Of a stretch of DNA of 64,000 nucleotides, positions 34,041 through 41,874 are shown in pieces. A program made the position numbers and the translations under genes. The DNA is from a virus. Each line of letters begins with the position of its first letter. Positions within the stretch are counted from its first letter, which is position 1. The notes under the pieces were generated by a model. The model saw nothing but the letters and a program-made list of their open reading frames with translations, was not told where the DNA came from and ran no database searches. The DNA lies in the IMG/VR virus record IMGVR_UViG_3300030109_006363, positions 1 to 64,000 of that record; one strand, 5' to 3'.

Positions 34041-36245
34041 TTAAAACAAGGATAGACTACTAAATAAGGAATTTCGTATATTAATATCGAAAATATTGTC
34101 TTCTCCTTCTAAATTACTTAGCGGTTCATTAAAACTTACTGTAGTTAAACCATTATCATAATCTATAAGACCTGTTAAAATGGTATCATCAGTAACTGCA
34201 GATAAAGTGTAAAATTCGTAAAAATTATTTACTGTACTTATATCAAATGTGTTCGGTAAAATTAATGGCCAGCCCCAAGAACTTCCACCACTTAACGACG
34301 CATTTAGAGACTGAGTACTGTAATCACTTAACATATACGTATTAGAATTTTTTGCCCCCGTAGGTGTCCCGGTATTTATCCCGCTTAAAGCGCTAATAGG
34401 TTGAAAGGTATTCAACCGTATATACGAATTACTAAACTTTTCATAAGCTACTAAATCATTACCCGCAGTAACTTCATAAGTAAGAGAATTTATTTCATCT
34501 CCTAGATTTTTACCGTAAATAGTTTTAGTTGTAGTTCCTTTAGGATCAAAATTTTCATCAAATTTATTTTTACTGCCTCTAAACTTATTATAACTTAAAC
34601 TTAAAGTATCAATAAATCGTTTTACTTGCTCAGGCTCTTGAGCTAATGCTCTATCAAAAACTATTCCATTATCGTTAGTTAAAGCTGCTAAGCTAATGAG
34701 AGAGTTAATATCACAGACATCAATATCAGCGTTATTTGAGACAAAGTTAAATACCTTCTCATAAAGTTTTTTACCTAAAACATCATATCTACTACTAACA
34801 TCTCCAAAAATTGTACCTATAAAATCATTAAAGAAAATATTCTTATCTAATAAGATTTCTTGAAATCTCATATCTTTAATATTTTGTTCAAAATCAAATC
34901 TCTCGTTATGTTTATAAAAATTATAAAAATCTTTAGGATAAGCTGAAAAGGTTACTGTACCACTAACTGTAGAAAGTAACGAGCTACTAGTATTAAATGA
35001 GTATTCATTTTTCGCACTTAAAGTTAGTCTAGTTGATGTAGAAGAAAGATTATCATTAAATGTTAGTACACCTCTATACCAAAAATTTGTATCTAAAGTA
35101 GATAGAGTATTTGATAAGCTAGATATTTCGTAGTAAGAAGATTGAACTATATTATCTTCGTCGTAAACATGGCTCGTTGCTCCGGATAATAATACAAAGG
35201 TAGGGCTTCCAGCTGAAAGCGCTTTCATAGTAAAGTTATCAGTATTAACAGGAGTAATAACAAACGGAATGCCTAAATCTTTGAATTGAGTTTTGCTTAT
35301 TGAAAATGGCTCCGCTTCAATACCTTCACCAGTAATACCATTTGAAGTAAACTTAAATGCACTTAGTGTTTGACCAGAAGTAGGGCTGATAAACGATGAC
35401 AATGTGATATCAAAGTTATTAGTGTAGTTGTTATTCTTATACCCCTTTAAACTGTTAGAAAATATATTTTCTCTATCTTTAAAAAATGAAATATTTAAAG
35501 GTGTGTCTTGATCTTCTGCTTTTAAGTATATTTCCTTACTTCCAGAGCTACCTACATATACACTAGATAAACTAGAGCTAATTCCATAACTTAACGTTCC
35601 ATCAGAATTAAGCTGAGCATATATATCTTTTGAAGATAAAGATAAGTTTTCAATTTCTACATATTCGTAAGTAGAAAGGGTTGGTAGATATTTTCTTTCG
35701 TAAATGGAAAAATATTTCTTTAAGGTGTTAAATTTATATGGTGAGAGGTTGAAATAATTTTCAAAATCACTGCCTGAAACACTGTAATAAATTTCTTGAA
35801 AGTCTTGATAAAAAGGTGTTTGAGATGTAACAGTAATAGGACCAGTTATTTCGCCTGCTGATAAAACTAAAACCGGTTTTCCTGCAGCTATATGACCAGG
35901 GGGCATACTTAAAGAAAAGGTATTGGTTATATAATCTTTAATATGTACTGAATCACTATAAGAAGCTAATACTGAGTTATTTTTACAGTCACGTATAATC
36001 ATCCGTACAGTATATTCACCAGGATACTCATAAACATGTGAACTACTTAGATTGCTTCCAAAAGTACCGTCACCAAAATCGAATGTTATTTTTTGATTGT
36101 TAAGTGGAATTTCCCTGCTTTCATCTAGAGGTATTCTAGCTTTGAAGGTGAGAGGAGTAATATCTAGATTATATGAAGAGAGTTTATTTTCTCCTTTATA
36201 ATCTACGACGTCAAAAAGTGCATAGTCTGTTTTAATATTACTCAT
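34041..36245 (-). CDS. Large baseplate-proximal protein with PKD domain
   Basis: A 734-residue protein immediately downstream of gene 6, overlapping it by 8 bases. Residues about 45-105 form a clear PKD domain (KITFDFGDGTFGSNLSSSHV, then YEYPGEYTVRMIIRDC). A long beta-rich part follows, then a more helical region (about 490-600) with RYDVLGKKLYEKVFNFVS and PEQVKRFIDTLSLSYNKFRG, and a final beta part. It occupies the place of T4 wedge genes 7/8. It is probably a wedge or wedge-linker protein with a surface-binding Ig-like module; the exact T4 counterpart is not clear. Confidence 0.5.
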   Translation of the reverse strand: MSNIKTDYALFDVVDYKGENKLSSYNLDITPLTFKARIPLDESREIPLNNQKITFDFGDGTFGSNLSSSHVYEYPGEYTVRMIIRDCKNNSVLASYSDSVHIKDYITNTFSLSMPPGHIAAGKPVLVLSAGEITGPITVTSQTPFYQDFQEIYYSVSGSDFENYFNLSPYKFNTLKKYFSIYERKYLPTLSTYEYVEIENLSLSSKDIYAQLNSDGTLSYGISSSLSSVYVGSSGSKEIYLKAEDQDTPLNISFFKDRENIFSNSLKGYKNNNYTNNFDITLSSFISPTSGQTLSAFKFTSNGITGEGIEAEPFSISKTQFKDLGIPFVITPVNTDNFTMKALSAGSPTFVLLSGATSHVYDEDNIVQSSYYEISSLSNTLSTLDTNFWYRGVLTFNDNLSSTSTRLTLSAKNEYSFNTSSSLLSTVSGTVTFSAYPKDFYNFYKHNERFDFEQNIKDMRFQEILLDKNIFFNDFIGTIFGDVSSRYDVLGKKLYEKVFNFVSNNADIDVCDINSLISLAALTNDNGIVFDRALAQEPEQVKRFIDTLSLSYNKFRGSKNKFDENFDPKGTTTKTIYGKNLGDEINSLTYEVTAGNDLVAYEKFSNSYIRLNTFQPISALSGINTGTPTGAKNSNTYMLSDYSTQSLNASLSGGSSWGWPLILPNTFDISTVNNFYEFYTLSAVTDDTILTGLIDYDNGLTTVSFNEPLSNLEGEDNIFDINIRNSLFSSLSLF

Positions 36246-38076
36246 CTACTACTTTAATACGATTAGTTAATGAAAGAGGGGAATATAAGTATGGAAACTT
36301 AAAATAAGGTAAGGTAATGTCTTGATTAACTAAAGATATGTCACTAGTTTCATATAACGGATTAAAAGATAAAAACGAAACAGTATCGATACTAGCACCA
36401 GTAGATTCATTTTTAGTATAGATTCTTTTTACTCCTTCTAATGAAAGAATATTATTACTTAATTCATTTAAATTAAGTTTTTGACCTAAATTATTATTTG
36501 ATGGATCAAAGAAGGATTTAATTAAATTAGCTGCTCTGCTGCTTAAAGTGTTTTTATTTATTTTATTATTAATCTCTCTAACTATATATAAACTAGTCTC
36601 GTTAAGTAAATTTAATTCTAAATCAGATGAATTAGTAAACCCTAGACCATAAGCCATGTAAATAGGGTCTCTTGGTACTACTGTATTAGAAACCATTTTT
36701 CTATCTTTACAGGTTTCTACAATTAAATTCTTAAATGAATCTGATAGATAAGGAGGGAAAAATTTATCCTGAGCCACTGTAAATTTAGGAGCAACGAAAA
36801 TGTTAATATTGTTAAAATCGCAAGCGTCTGCAAAATTTATTTGATTAATTAGTACTCTATTTACTTTATTAGGATCAACACATATGTCATAGAAATATTG
36901 AATGTATTCATTAATGTATGAATCATTATTTACCACTGATACACTATTAAGCACATTAGCTAAATTCTTTCCTAAGAAAGCTTCGTAATCAGATTCATTA
37001 ACTAAACGTAGCTGAGAGGAAAAAGCTTTGGGAGCATTTTTTCTTATTTCATCTACTGTTTCTTCATCTGAAAGCGAAGTTGAATTTTGAGGGTTGTTTA
37101 CAGTTAATAGAGTAGAATTTGAACCATCTATAAACGTAGTTTCATTTTTATTTGCAAAGGTATCATTAAAAATTTGTCTTTGTCTTAACGAGTCATAAAC
37201 AAACAGTTTATTACCATTGATTACATTTTTACTAATGACACCTTCAGTATTATCAGATTGTATATAATTTATTGAAACTATATCTCCTACCCTTAATCTT
37301 TTTCCAAAAACACCACTTCCAAATTTGATTTCATAAAATCCATTTTCATTTAAACGCCTTTCGTAAACTCTATCAGTTGAATCAGAAAGGTATAAACTAT
37401 CTACCTCCTTATAGAGATAATACGTATTATTATCTTTTTCTTTTACATAAACATCAATAGTATTATCAGCTATAAATTTTTCAGCGTTATTATCAACTAC
37501 ATTTTTTACTACTATAGGCACTAATTCAAACTCTTCACCTTGAGCAGAATAATCAGGATATTCTTTAATTGAACCTTGATATAAAATTACTGAATCATTT
37601 AAAGATTTTATAACTTCGCTTCCTGTAGTTGTTTTGTTAAAAGAATAATCATCAATAAAGTTGTATTGAAATCCATCAGCTAAGAAGTAAGAATTTTTTC
37701 TTATAGTGTAATTTGCTACAGCCATGTCAGCTGTACCTACAGCGTTTATAGGTACAATAGAAGTTTGCTTTCCAGCTGGCTTGTAACCTATAAGCTTAAC
37801 TATCTTATTCATATTCTCATAGATAGAAGCTTGATCAAAATTTACTTCTGAAGCAGTATTATTTAAGTAAAAAAGTAATACATGATATGAATACGCAATA
37901 ATATCAATCACTGCTGCTAAATTACTACCATCATAATTTTGGTCAGTAAATTTTTCATTAGTATTAAGTCTGTTAATTATATAATCCTTTAAACTTACTG
38001 CGTCAAAAGCTACATAAGCATTTTGAGGTAAGTTGAATTCTAAAAATTCATTATCTTTATCGTTTGGAGTAGCCAT
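36238..38076 (-). CDS. 6: Baseplate wedge protein gp6
   Basis: The ring-forming wedge subunit that joins the baseplate together and rearranges at contraction. The N-terminus is family-like: NAYVAFDAVSLKDYIINRL, then NYDGSNLAAVIDIIAYSYHV and ASIYENMNKIVKLIGYKPAG. This N-terminal helical block and the following beta-rich baseplate-J-like core match T4 gp6. Length is 612 residues against 660. It follows gene 25 by 2 bases and overlaps the next gene by 8. The gp25-gp6 order is conserved in contractile tail systems. Confidence 0.88.
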   Translation of the reverse strand: MATPNDKDNEFLEFNLPQNAYVAFDAVSLKDYIINRLNTNEKFTDQNYDGSNLAAVIDIIAYSYHVLLFYLNNTASEVNFDQASIYENMNKIVKLIGYKPAGKQTSIVPINAVGTADMAVANYTIRKNSYFLADGFQYNFIDDYSFNKTTTGSEVIKSLNDSVILYQGSIKEYPDYSAQGEEFELVPIVVKNVVDNNAEKFIADNTIDVYVKEKDNNTYYLYKEVDSLYLSDSTDRVYERRLNENGFYEIKFGSGVFGKRLRVGDIVSINYIQSDNTEGVISKNVINGNKLFVYDSLRQRQIFNDTFANKNETTFIDGSNSTLLTVNNPQNSTSLSDEETVDEIRKNAPKAFSSQLRLVNESDYEAFLGKNLANVLNSVSVVNNDSYINEYIQYFYDICVDPNKVNRVLINQINFADACDFNNINIFVAPKFTVAQDKFFPPYLSDSFKNLIVETCKDRKMVSNTVVPRDPIYMAYGLGFTNSSDLELNLLNETSLYIVREINNKINKNTLSSRAANLIKSFFDPSNNNLGQKLNLNELSNNILSLEGVKRIYTKNESTGASIDTVSFLSFNPLYETSDISLVNQDITLPYFKFPYLYSPLSLTNRIKVVDE

Positions 38077-38078
38077 AA

Positions 38079-38567
38079 TTAAAATATAATATATCCATTG
38101 TTATTTAATACCGATCTTATTGAGATCCCATATACATTTAAAGAAGGGATGTTTATTTGCAAATTGATTTTGTATTCGTTATTATCTGCGTCAGGAATTA
38201 CACTGACACCTTCTATTTCAACTCTAGGCTCCATTAAAGGTAGCCTATTTTTTATGTCATCTTTTATAGAAAATGCACTAAAGTCACTTATAGGCTCAAA
38301 CAAATACCTTCTTAAATCTAACCCAAATTCAGGGCTCAGTATTTTTTCTCCAGGTGCAGTAAGAAATATATTAGTAATACTGTTAAGAACTGCATTTTCA
38401 TCATACAATCCCTGCGCGTCTTTGAGGATAGTAGATTTATTAAATTGTTTATTATAGTAAACCGAAGTATCTAAATCTAAAAATAAATCTTTATAAAGAT
38501 ACCCTTGTTTTAGTGAATTACCATCTAAATTACTAACTTCAGTATCTGTTAATTTTATTAGAGCCAT
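38079..38567 (-). CDS. 25: Baseplate wedge protein gp25
   Basis: A 162-residue wedge protein with the gp25-like fold shared with type VI secretion TssE. The hallmark stretch FLTAPGEKILSPEFGLDLRR is present, followed by YLFEPIS and LPLMEPRVEIEGVSV. gp25 nucleates sheath polymerisation at the baseplate. It is longer than T4 gp25 (132) by an N-terminal extension. It begins the wedge operon, 6 bases after an ATTAAATA late promoter. Confidence 0.9.
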   Translation of the reverse strand: MALIKLTDTEVSNLDGNSLKQGYLYKDLFLDLDTSVYYNKQFNKSTILKDAQGLYDENAVLNSITNIFLTAPGEKILSPEFGLDLRRYLFEPISDFSAFSIKDDIKNRLPLMEPRVEIEGVSVIPDADNNEYKINLQINIPSLNVYGISIRSVLNNNGYIIF

Positions 38568-38573
38568 TTATTA

Positions 38574-38581
38574 TATTTAAT
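38574..38581 (-). promoter_or_regulatory. Late promoter ATTAAATA of the gp25-gp6 operon
   Basis: Lies 6 bases before the ATG at 38567. Confidence 0.7.
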
Positions 38582-38604
38582 GTAGCATATCAGGATAAAG
38601 GAAC

Positions 38605-38610
38605 TATAAT
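38605..38610 (+). promoter_or_regulatory. Candidate -10 box TATAAT, predicted leaderless
   Basis: TATAAT ends 7 bases before the GTG at 38618. It belongs to the 16-base sequence at 38600-38615 that also occurs at 14456-14471. Confidence 0.45.
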
Positions 38611-38617
38611 ATAATAA

Positions 38618-38908
38618 GTGAGTATGGAGTTAATTGGTAAAGCTGATGTTAAGGTTGATGTTTCGTTAAAAGACGTTCTTAATACCATTGAAGTAGAGGT
38701 TCATAAAAAGCTAAAGCTTCCTCATCCTAATGAAGGTGAAGTTACTGCAAATCCTCATCATGATGGTAATTGGCGCTGGAATATTAAAAAAGATGTTAAT
38801 ACTTCTCACTCGTTTCAACTTGAAGAAAGTTTAGGACCAGCAGATGACGAAGATATTGAAATCTTTCAAGCTTATCATACCTTACGTTTATTTCTTAAAG
38901 ATAGCTAA
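38618..38908 (+). CDS. Hypothetical small protein
   Basis: A 96-residue protein starting with GTG. The first third is beta-like (MELIGKADVKVDVSLKDVL), followed by a histidine-rich middle (HKKLKLPHPNEGEV, NPHHDGNWRWN) and an acidic end. No known family. It is an isolated + strand gene between the - strand wedge operon and two late + strand genes. Its promoter type suggests early or middle expression. Confidence 0.5.
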   Translation: MSMELIGKADVKVDVSLKDVLNTIEVEVHKKLKLPHPNEGEVTANPHHDGNWRWNIKKDVNTSHSFQLEESLGPADDEDIEIFQAYHTLRLFLKDS

Positions 38909-38933
38909 AACTGTATGATTCTTTGCAAGCTGG

Positions 38934-38941
38934 CATAAATA
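38934..38941 (+). promoter_or_regulatory. Late promoter CATAAATA
   Basis: Lies 5 bases before the ATG at 38947. It supports that start over the upstream in-frame TTG at 38923. Confidence 0.7.
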
Positions 38942-38946
38942 ATATT

Positions 38947-39522
38947 ATGGCCGATAAAAAGTTTGTAAGTTTACATGAATCGTATATGAGAAGGTATGAG
39001 CGAGGAGGCTTTCTCGTGGGTGATGTTTTTAAGTTTAATGATAATTTTAAAAGCACTGACGAATTTAAAGCTCTAGGAACTAATACACAAGAGCTTTTAC
39101 AACATATGATTGACTCAGGTCTTCATGTAAGAGTTGTAGGTATTAAAGATAATACTTCAGCGAGGTACCCTGCTAATTCAGATACAACTACATTAGACGT
39201 TGTATTAGACTTAGCTCTCGATGATGGTGGAGGAAGATATTCACATCACGTATCTATTCCAAGTAACTTAGGTCAAGCAGAAGAATTTTATCCTAATCTT
39301 CCTCCAATTCCTGATGTGATGAAGAGACCTAGTAATGTTAATATTAAGCCTGAAGAAGCTGAAACAGCTAAAGCACCACAAGCTAGAGATGCTAGCCCTG
39401 ATAGAGCGCTACCCGATAGCAATGTTGATATTCCATCTGATGCAGTCACTCCTTCGCCGGCTGCTACTTCATACACGCAACAATATCTTGGAGATTTAAC
39501 AAAAGGCCCTAGTGCTTATTAA
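38947..39522 (+). CDS. Hypothetical late protein with head-leader-like N-terminus
   Basis: A 191-residue protein from the ATG at 38947 (MADKKFVSLHESYMRRYERG); the longer frame from a TTG at 38923 is rejected because the late promoter sits inside it. Residues about 1-120 look globular (GGFLVGDVFKFNDNF, VVLDLALDDGGGRYSHHVSI), followed by a Pro/Ala/Asp-rich tail. The N-terminal pattern F-V-S-L-x-E-x-Y resembles that of the proteins at 55623 and 39534. An internal head protein or other packaged protein is possible. No enzymatic motif is seen. Confidence 0.5.
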   Translation: MADKKFVSLHESYMRRYERGGFLVGDVFKFNDNFKSTDEFKALGTNTQELLQHMIDSGLHVRVVGIKDNTSARYPANSDTTTLDVVLDLALDDGGGRYSHHVSIPSNLGQAEEFYPNLPPIPDVMKRPSNVNIKPEEAETAKAPQARDASPDRALPDSNVDIPSDAVTPSPAATSYTQQYLGDLTKGPSAY

Positions 39523-39525
39523 ATA
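39518..39525 (+). promoter_or_regulatory. Late promoter-like ATTAAATA
   Basis: Lies 8 bases before the ATG at 39534 and overlaps the stop of the previous gene. Spacing is slightly longer than at most late genes here. Confidence 0.5.
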
Positions 39526-39533
39526 ATAATAAG

Positions 39534-40022
39534 ATGACTAAACACGATCAAGATTTAATAGCTGAAGCTTATAATAAAGTTAACGAAGGATTCTTTGACA
39601 GAATTAAGGCTAGAGCTAGCCAAACTGGAGGCGCAGTAAAGGGGTTAGGTCAAAAAGTTAAAGGAGCAGCAAAAGATGTAGCGGGAAAAGCGTTAGCAGG
39701 AGCTGCTGAAGTAGGTGGTAAAGCTTTAGGTGTTGATGCATCAGAAGGAGGGTTAGCTCAAAAAGGAGCAGCTTTACAAAAAGACGCTACAAGAGATAAA
39801 GCTAGAGGAGCTAGAGCTGGTCAGGAAGCTAAATTTAAAAGTTATATAGCTAATTCTGCTAAAACTATTGCGAATGATCTGGCAAAATTAGGAATGGAAG
39901 TGGATGATGATGCTGGCCTTATTGAAGATATACAGAATGTTATCTCATCTCGTCTAAAGCAAGTTACCAAAAGCGGTCAATTTAGAGATGCTGCTGGTAA
40001 AATGGGAGGTAAAGTAGCTTAA
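39534..40022 (+). CDS. Hypothetical Ala/Gly/Lys-rich late protein
   Basis: A 162-residue protein. It begins MTKHDQDLIAEAYNKVNEGF, where DLIAEA resembles the capsid-targeting leader of T4 internal head proteins (EFIAEA). The middle is rich in Ala, Gly and Lys (KGLGQKVKGAAKDVAGKALA), and the C-terminal third forms helices (SYIANSAKTIANDLAKLGM, IEDIQNVISSRLKQVT). A basic, Ala-rich protein of this kind could be packed with DNA. It ends 4 bases before the convergent gene 44 stop. Function is inferred from leader and composition only. Confidence 0.5.
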   Translation: MTKHDQDLIAEAYNKVNEGFFDRIKARASQTGGAVKGLGQKVKGAAKDVAGKALAGAAEVGGKALGVDASEGGLAQKGAALQKDATRDKARGARAGQEAKFKSYIANSAKTIANDLAKLGMEVDDDAGLIEDIQNVISSRLKQVTKSGQFRDAAGKMGGKVA

Positions 40023-40026
40023 GCTA

Positions 40027-40950
40027 TTATACACACTTCTCGAGATTAACTAGACACGCAAAAGCATTAATCTCTTTATCTACTACAAACGCGCTCTTAT
40101 ACAAATGATCAGCTATATTAGCTATAAACGCTTTCTTTTGTGCGTCTTGTAAATTAGTATTATAGATATAGTTTAAGAAGTTTGCCAGCAAAGTATCATA
40201 GTCACCTTGAAATCTATCTTCGTTCTCAATTAAGTATTTTCTAGCTTCTAAGCTCTTTTGACTTACTATTTTTTTATAGACGGTTTCGAGAAGCTCGTTA
40301 TCGCTAGTAATGCTAGCAATACACAGCTCTGAATCAATAACGTTCTTTTGAAGCTCATTGATCGCTTTCCGTAAATCGGGGAAGTGACGCTTAACGAGTT
40401 GGATGAATTTGATCTTTTGTTCATCTGATACTTTAACATTTTCATTTTTTAGAATATAATAACAACGCTTTACAGCGAGTTCTACTACCGGCTTAATATC
40501 TAAAGCCTGACACCTTGATTGCAAGGCAGGAATAATTTTATGCTTATAGTTAGCTGTAAGAATAAACCTACAATACTTAGCGAATGTCTCCATAGTATTA
40601 CGCAATGCAGCTTGCGCTTGAGGAGTAAGCCCATCAGCTTCGTCTAAGATTACTACTTTAACACCTCCATCGAAAGATTTAGTTTGAGCGAAGTTAGTGA
40701 TATTATGTCTGATGGTATCAATACCAGACTCATCAGAAGCATTAATATAAAGATAATTACATCCGAGTATATCGTTAACAATAACTCTAGCAAGGGTGGT
40801 CTTACCAGTACCAGGGTTACCAACAAAGAGAAGATTAGGTATTTCATTTTTAAACTCTTTAACTATTTTAAGAGTACGTTTATCTAAAATAATATCATCG
40901 AGCTTAGCAGGACGATATTTCTCAACCCAAATTTTATCAAAATCAATCAT
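40027..40950 (-). CDS. 44: Clamp loader large subunit gp44 (AAA+)
   Basis: The ATPase that opens and loads the gp45 clamp. It begins WVEKYRPAKLDDIIL, the standard start of clamp loaders. Walker A is VGNPGTGKTTLA, Walker B is VVILDEADGLT, sensor 1 is FILTANYKHKI, and the arginine finger is SRCQALDI. Length is 307 residues against 319 in T4. It is not next to gene 45 as in T4 but lies among late structural genes on the - strand with dut. GGTAAATA lies 3 bases before the ATG. No gp62 small subunit was recognised in the window. Confidence 0.92.
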   Translation of the reverse strand: MIDFDKIWVEKYRPAKLDDIILDKRTLKIVKEFKNEIPNLLFVGNPGTGKTTLARVIVNDILGCNYLYINASDESGIDTIRHNITNFAQTKSFDGGVKVVILDEADGLTPQAQAALRNTMETFAKYCRFILTANYKHKIIPALQSRCQALDIKPVVELAVKRCYYILKNENVKVSDEQKIKFIQLVKRHFPDLRKAINELQKNVIDSELCIASITSDNELLETVYKKIVSQKSLEARKYLIENEDRFQGDYDTLLANFLNYIYNTNLQDAQKKAFIANIADHLYKSAFVVDKEINAFACLVNLEKCV

Positions 40951-40952
40951 AA

Positions 40953-41375
40953 TTATTTACCAGAAGAACCAAAGCCTTTTTCACCTCGTTTAGATTCTAT
41001 AATTTCTCCTTCAGAAACTTCTACAGTATAGTTTCTATAAACTACAAACTGAGCAATTCTATCTCCAGCTTTAACTTCGTAATCAGTATCGGTATTATTA
41101 TATAATTTAATTCCAGCATCTCCACGGTAACCTTGATCAATGATACCAGGATGCGGGATAATACCATGCTTAAATCCAAGACCAGAACGGCCTTCAACTT
41201 TTACCCAAAAACCAAGATCAATATAAGCAAATTTTAACCCAACGTCCACTACAGCAGAGCCCCGTGCGGGAATAACTTTATCTTCAACTGAAGTAACATC
41301 TAATCCTGTATCTGCTTCATGATTCTTAGAAGGAATTACAGCTTTATCATTAGTCTTTTTAAACCTTACTACCAT
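40953..41375 (-). CDS. dut: dUTPase, trimeric
   Basis: Hydrolyses dUTP to dUMP, keeping uracil out of phage DNA. All five trimeric dUTPase motifs are visible in order: EADTGLDVTS, GRSGLGFKHG, PGIIDQGYRGD, GDRIAQFVV and RGEKGFGSSGK. Length is 140 residues, normal. A TTGAAT-16-TATCAT promoter lies just before the ATG. It is followed by gene 44 at 2 bases, so the two are probably co-transcribed as an early pair inside a late region. Confidence 0.95.
   Translation of the reverse strand: MVVRFKKTNDKAVIPSKNHEADTGLDVTSVEDKVIPARGSAVVDVGLKFAYIDLGFWVKVEGRSGLGFKHGIIPHPGIIDQGYRGDAGIKLYNNTDTDYEVKAGDRIAQFVVYRNYTVEVSEGEIIESKRGEKGFGSSGK
40954..40961 (-). promoter_or_regulatory. Weak late promoter-like GGTAAATA before gene 44
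   Basis: Lies 3 bases before the ATG at 40950, inside the end of dut. It is closer than at the main late set, so it may be fortuitous. Confidence 0.3.
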
Positions 41376-41381
41376 ACATCT

Positions 41382-41409
41382 ATGATAAGATACTTTGCAA
41401 AATATTCAA
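41382..41409 (-). promoter_or_regulatory. Sigma70-type promoter of dut, predicted leaderless
   Basis: On the - strand, TTGAAT (41404-41409), a 16-base spacer and TATCAT (41382-41387) end 6 bases before the ATG at 41375. Confidence 0.55.
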
Positions 41410-41415
41410 GAGTAG

Positions 41416-41423
41416 ATTAAATA
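41416..41423 (+). promoter_or_regulatory. Late promoter ATTAAATA
   Basis: Lies 7 bases before the ATG at 41431. It is divergent from the dut promoter. Confidence 0.55.
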
Positions 41424-41430
41424 TATATAA

Positions 41431-41874
41431 ATGGCCGAAGAACTAGATGAAGCTGTAAACGATATTATTGCGCAACTAAAGCATAATAATAAAGTAGCTA
41501 AAGCGCCTGTAGAAGAAAGTGTTCTTAATAAAGAAGACTTAGAGGATTTTCTCATTCAAAATTCAGGTAAGCTCATTAAAAAATCTCTTAGTATAGTAGA
41601 TAATGTAAATGATTACATTTCGTCTGCACCTGAAAATAGAGATGTAGCAGCTTTAGCAGAATTAATTAAAGCTTCTTCTTCAGCTATAGAGACTCTTAAT
41701 CGTCTTCATACTGCTAAAGAAAGAAACGAAACGCAAGTAGCAGTTAAGCGTTTAGATGTAGAGAGCAAAGAACGTCTTAACATAGCAGACAATCAAACTA
41801 AAATGCTTTTGTCGAGAGACGATATTATGAAAGCATTAATTGATAAAGAAGATGAAGATGTTATTGATGTTTAA
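41431..41874 (+). CDS. 16: Candidate small terminase subunit gp16
   Basis: A 147-residue helical protein. The middle (SGKLIKKSLSIVDNVNDYI, then AALAELIKASSSAIETLNRL) forms two long amphipathic helices ending in LH, as in T4 gp16, where the paired helices build the ring that recognises DNA for gp17. The C-terminus is acidic (DKEDEDVIDV), also usual for gp16. The length is close to that of T4 gp16 (164). It is not beside gene 17. Its stop shares a TTAA palindrome with the convergent gene. The call rests on helix pattern, size and late promoter. Confidence 0.5.
   Translation: MAEELDEAVNDIIAQLKHNNKVAKAPVEESVLNKEDLEDFLIQNSGKLIKKSLSIVDNVNDYISSAPENRDVAALAELIKASSSAIETLNRLHTAKERNETQVAVKRLDVESKERLNIADNQTKMLLSRDDIMKALIDKEDEDVIDV

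Noticed and set aside
38923-38946. TTG start at 38923
   Set aside because: The CATAAATA promoter lies inside this extension and the ATG at 38947 has the standard 5-base spacing.
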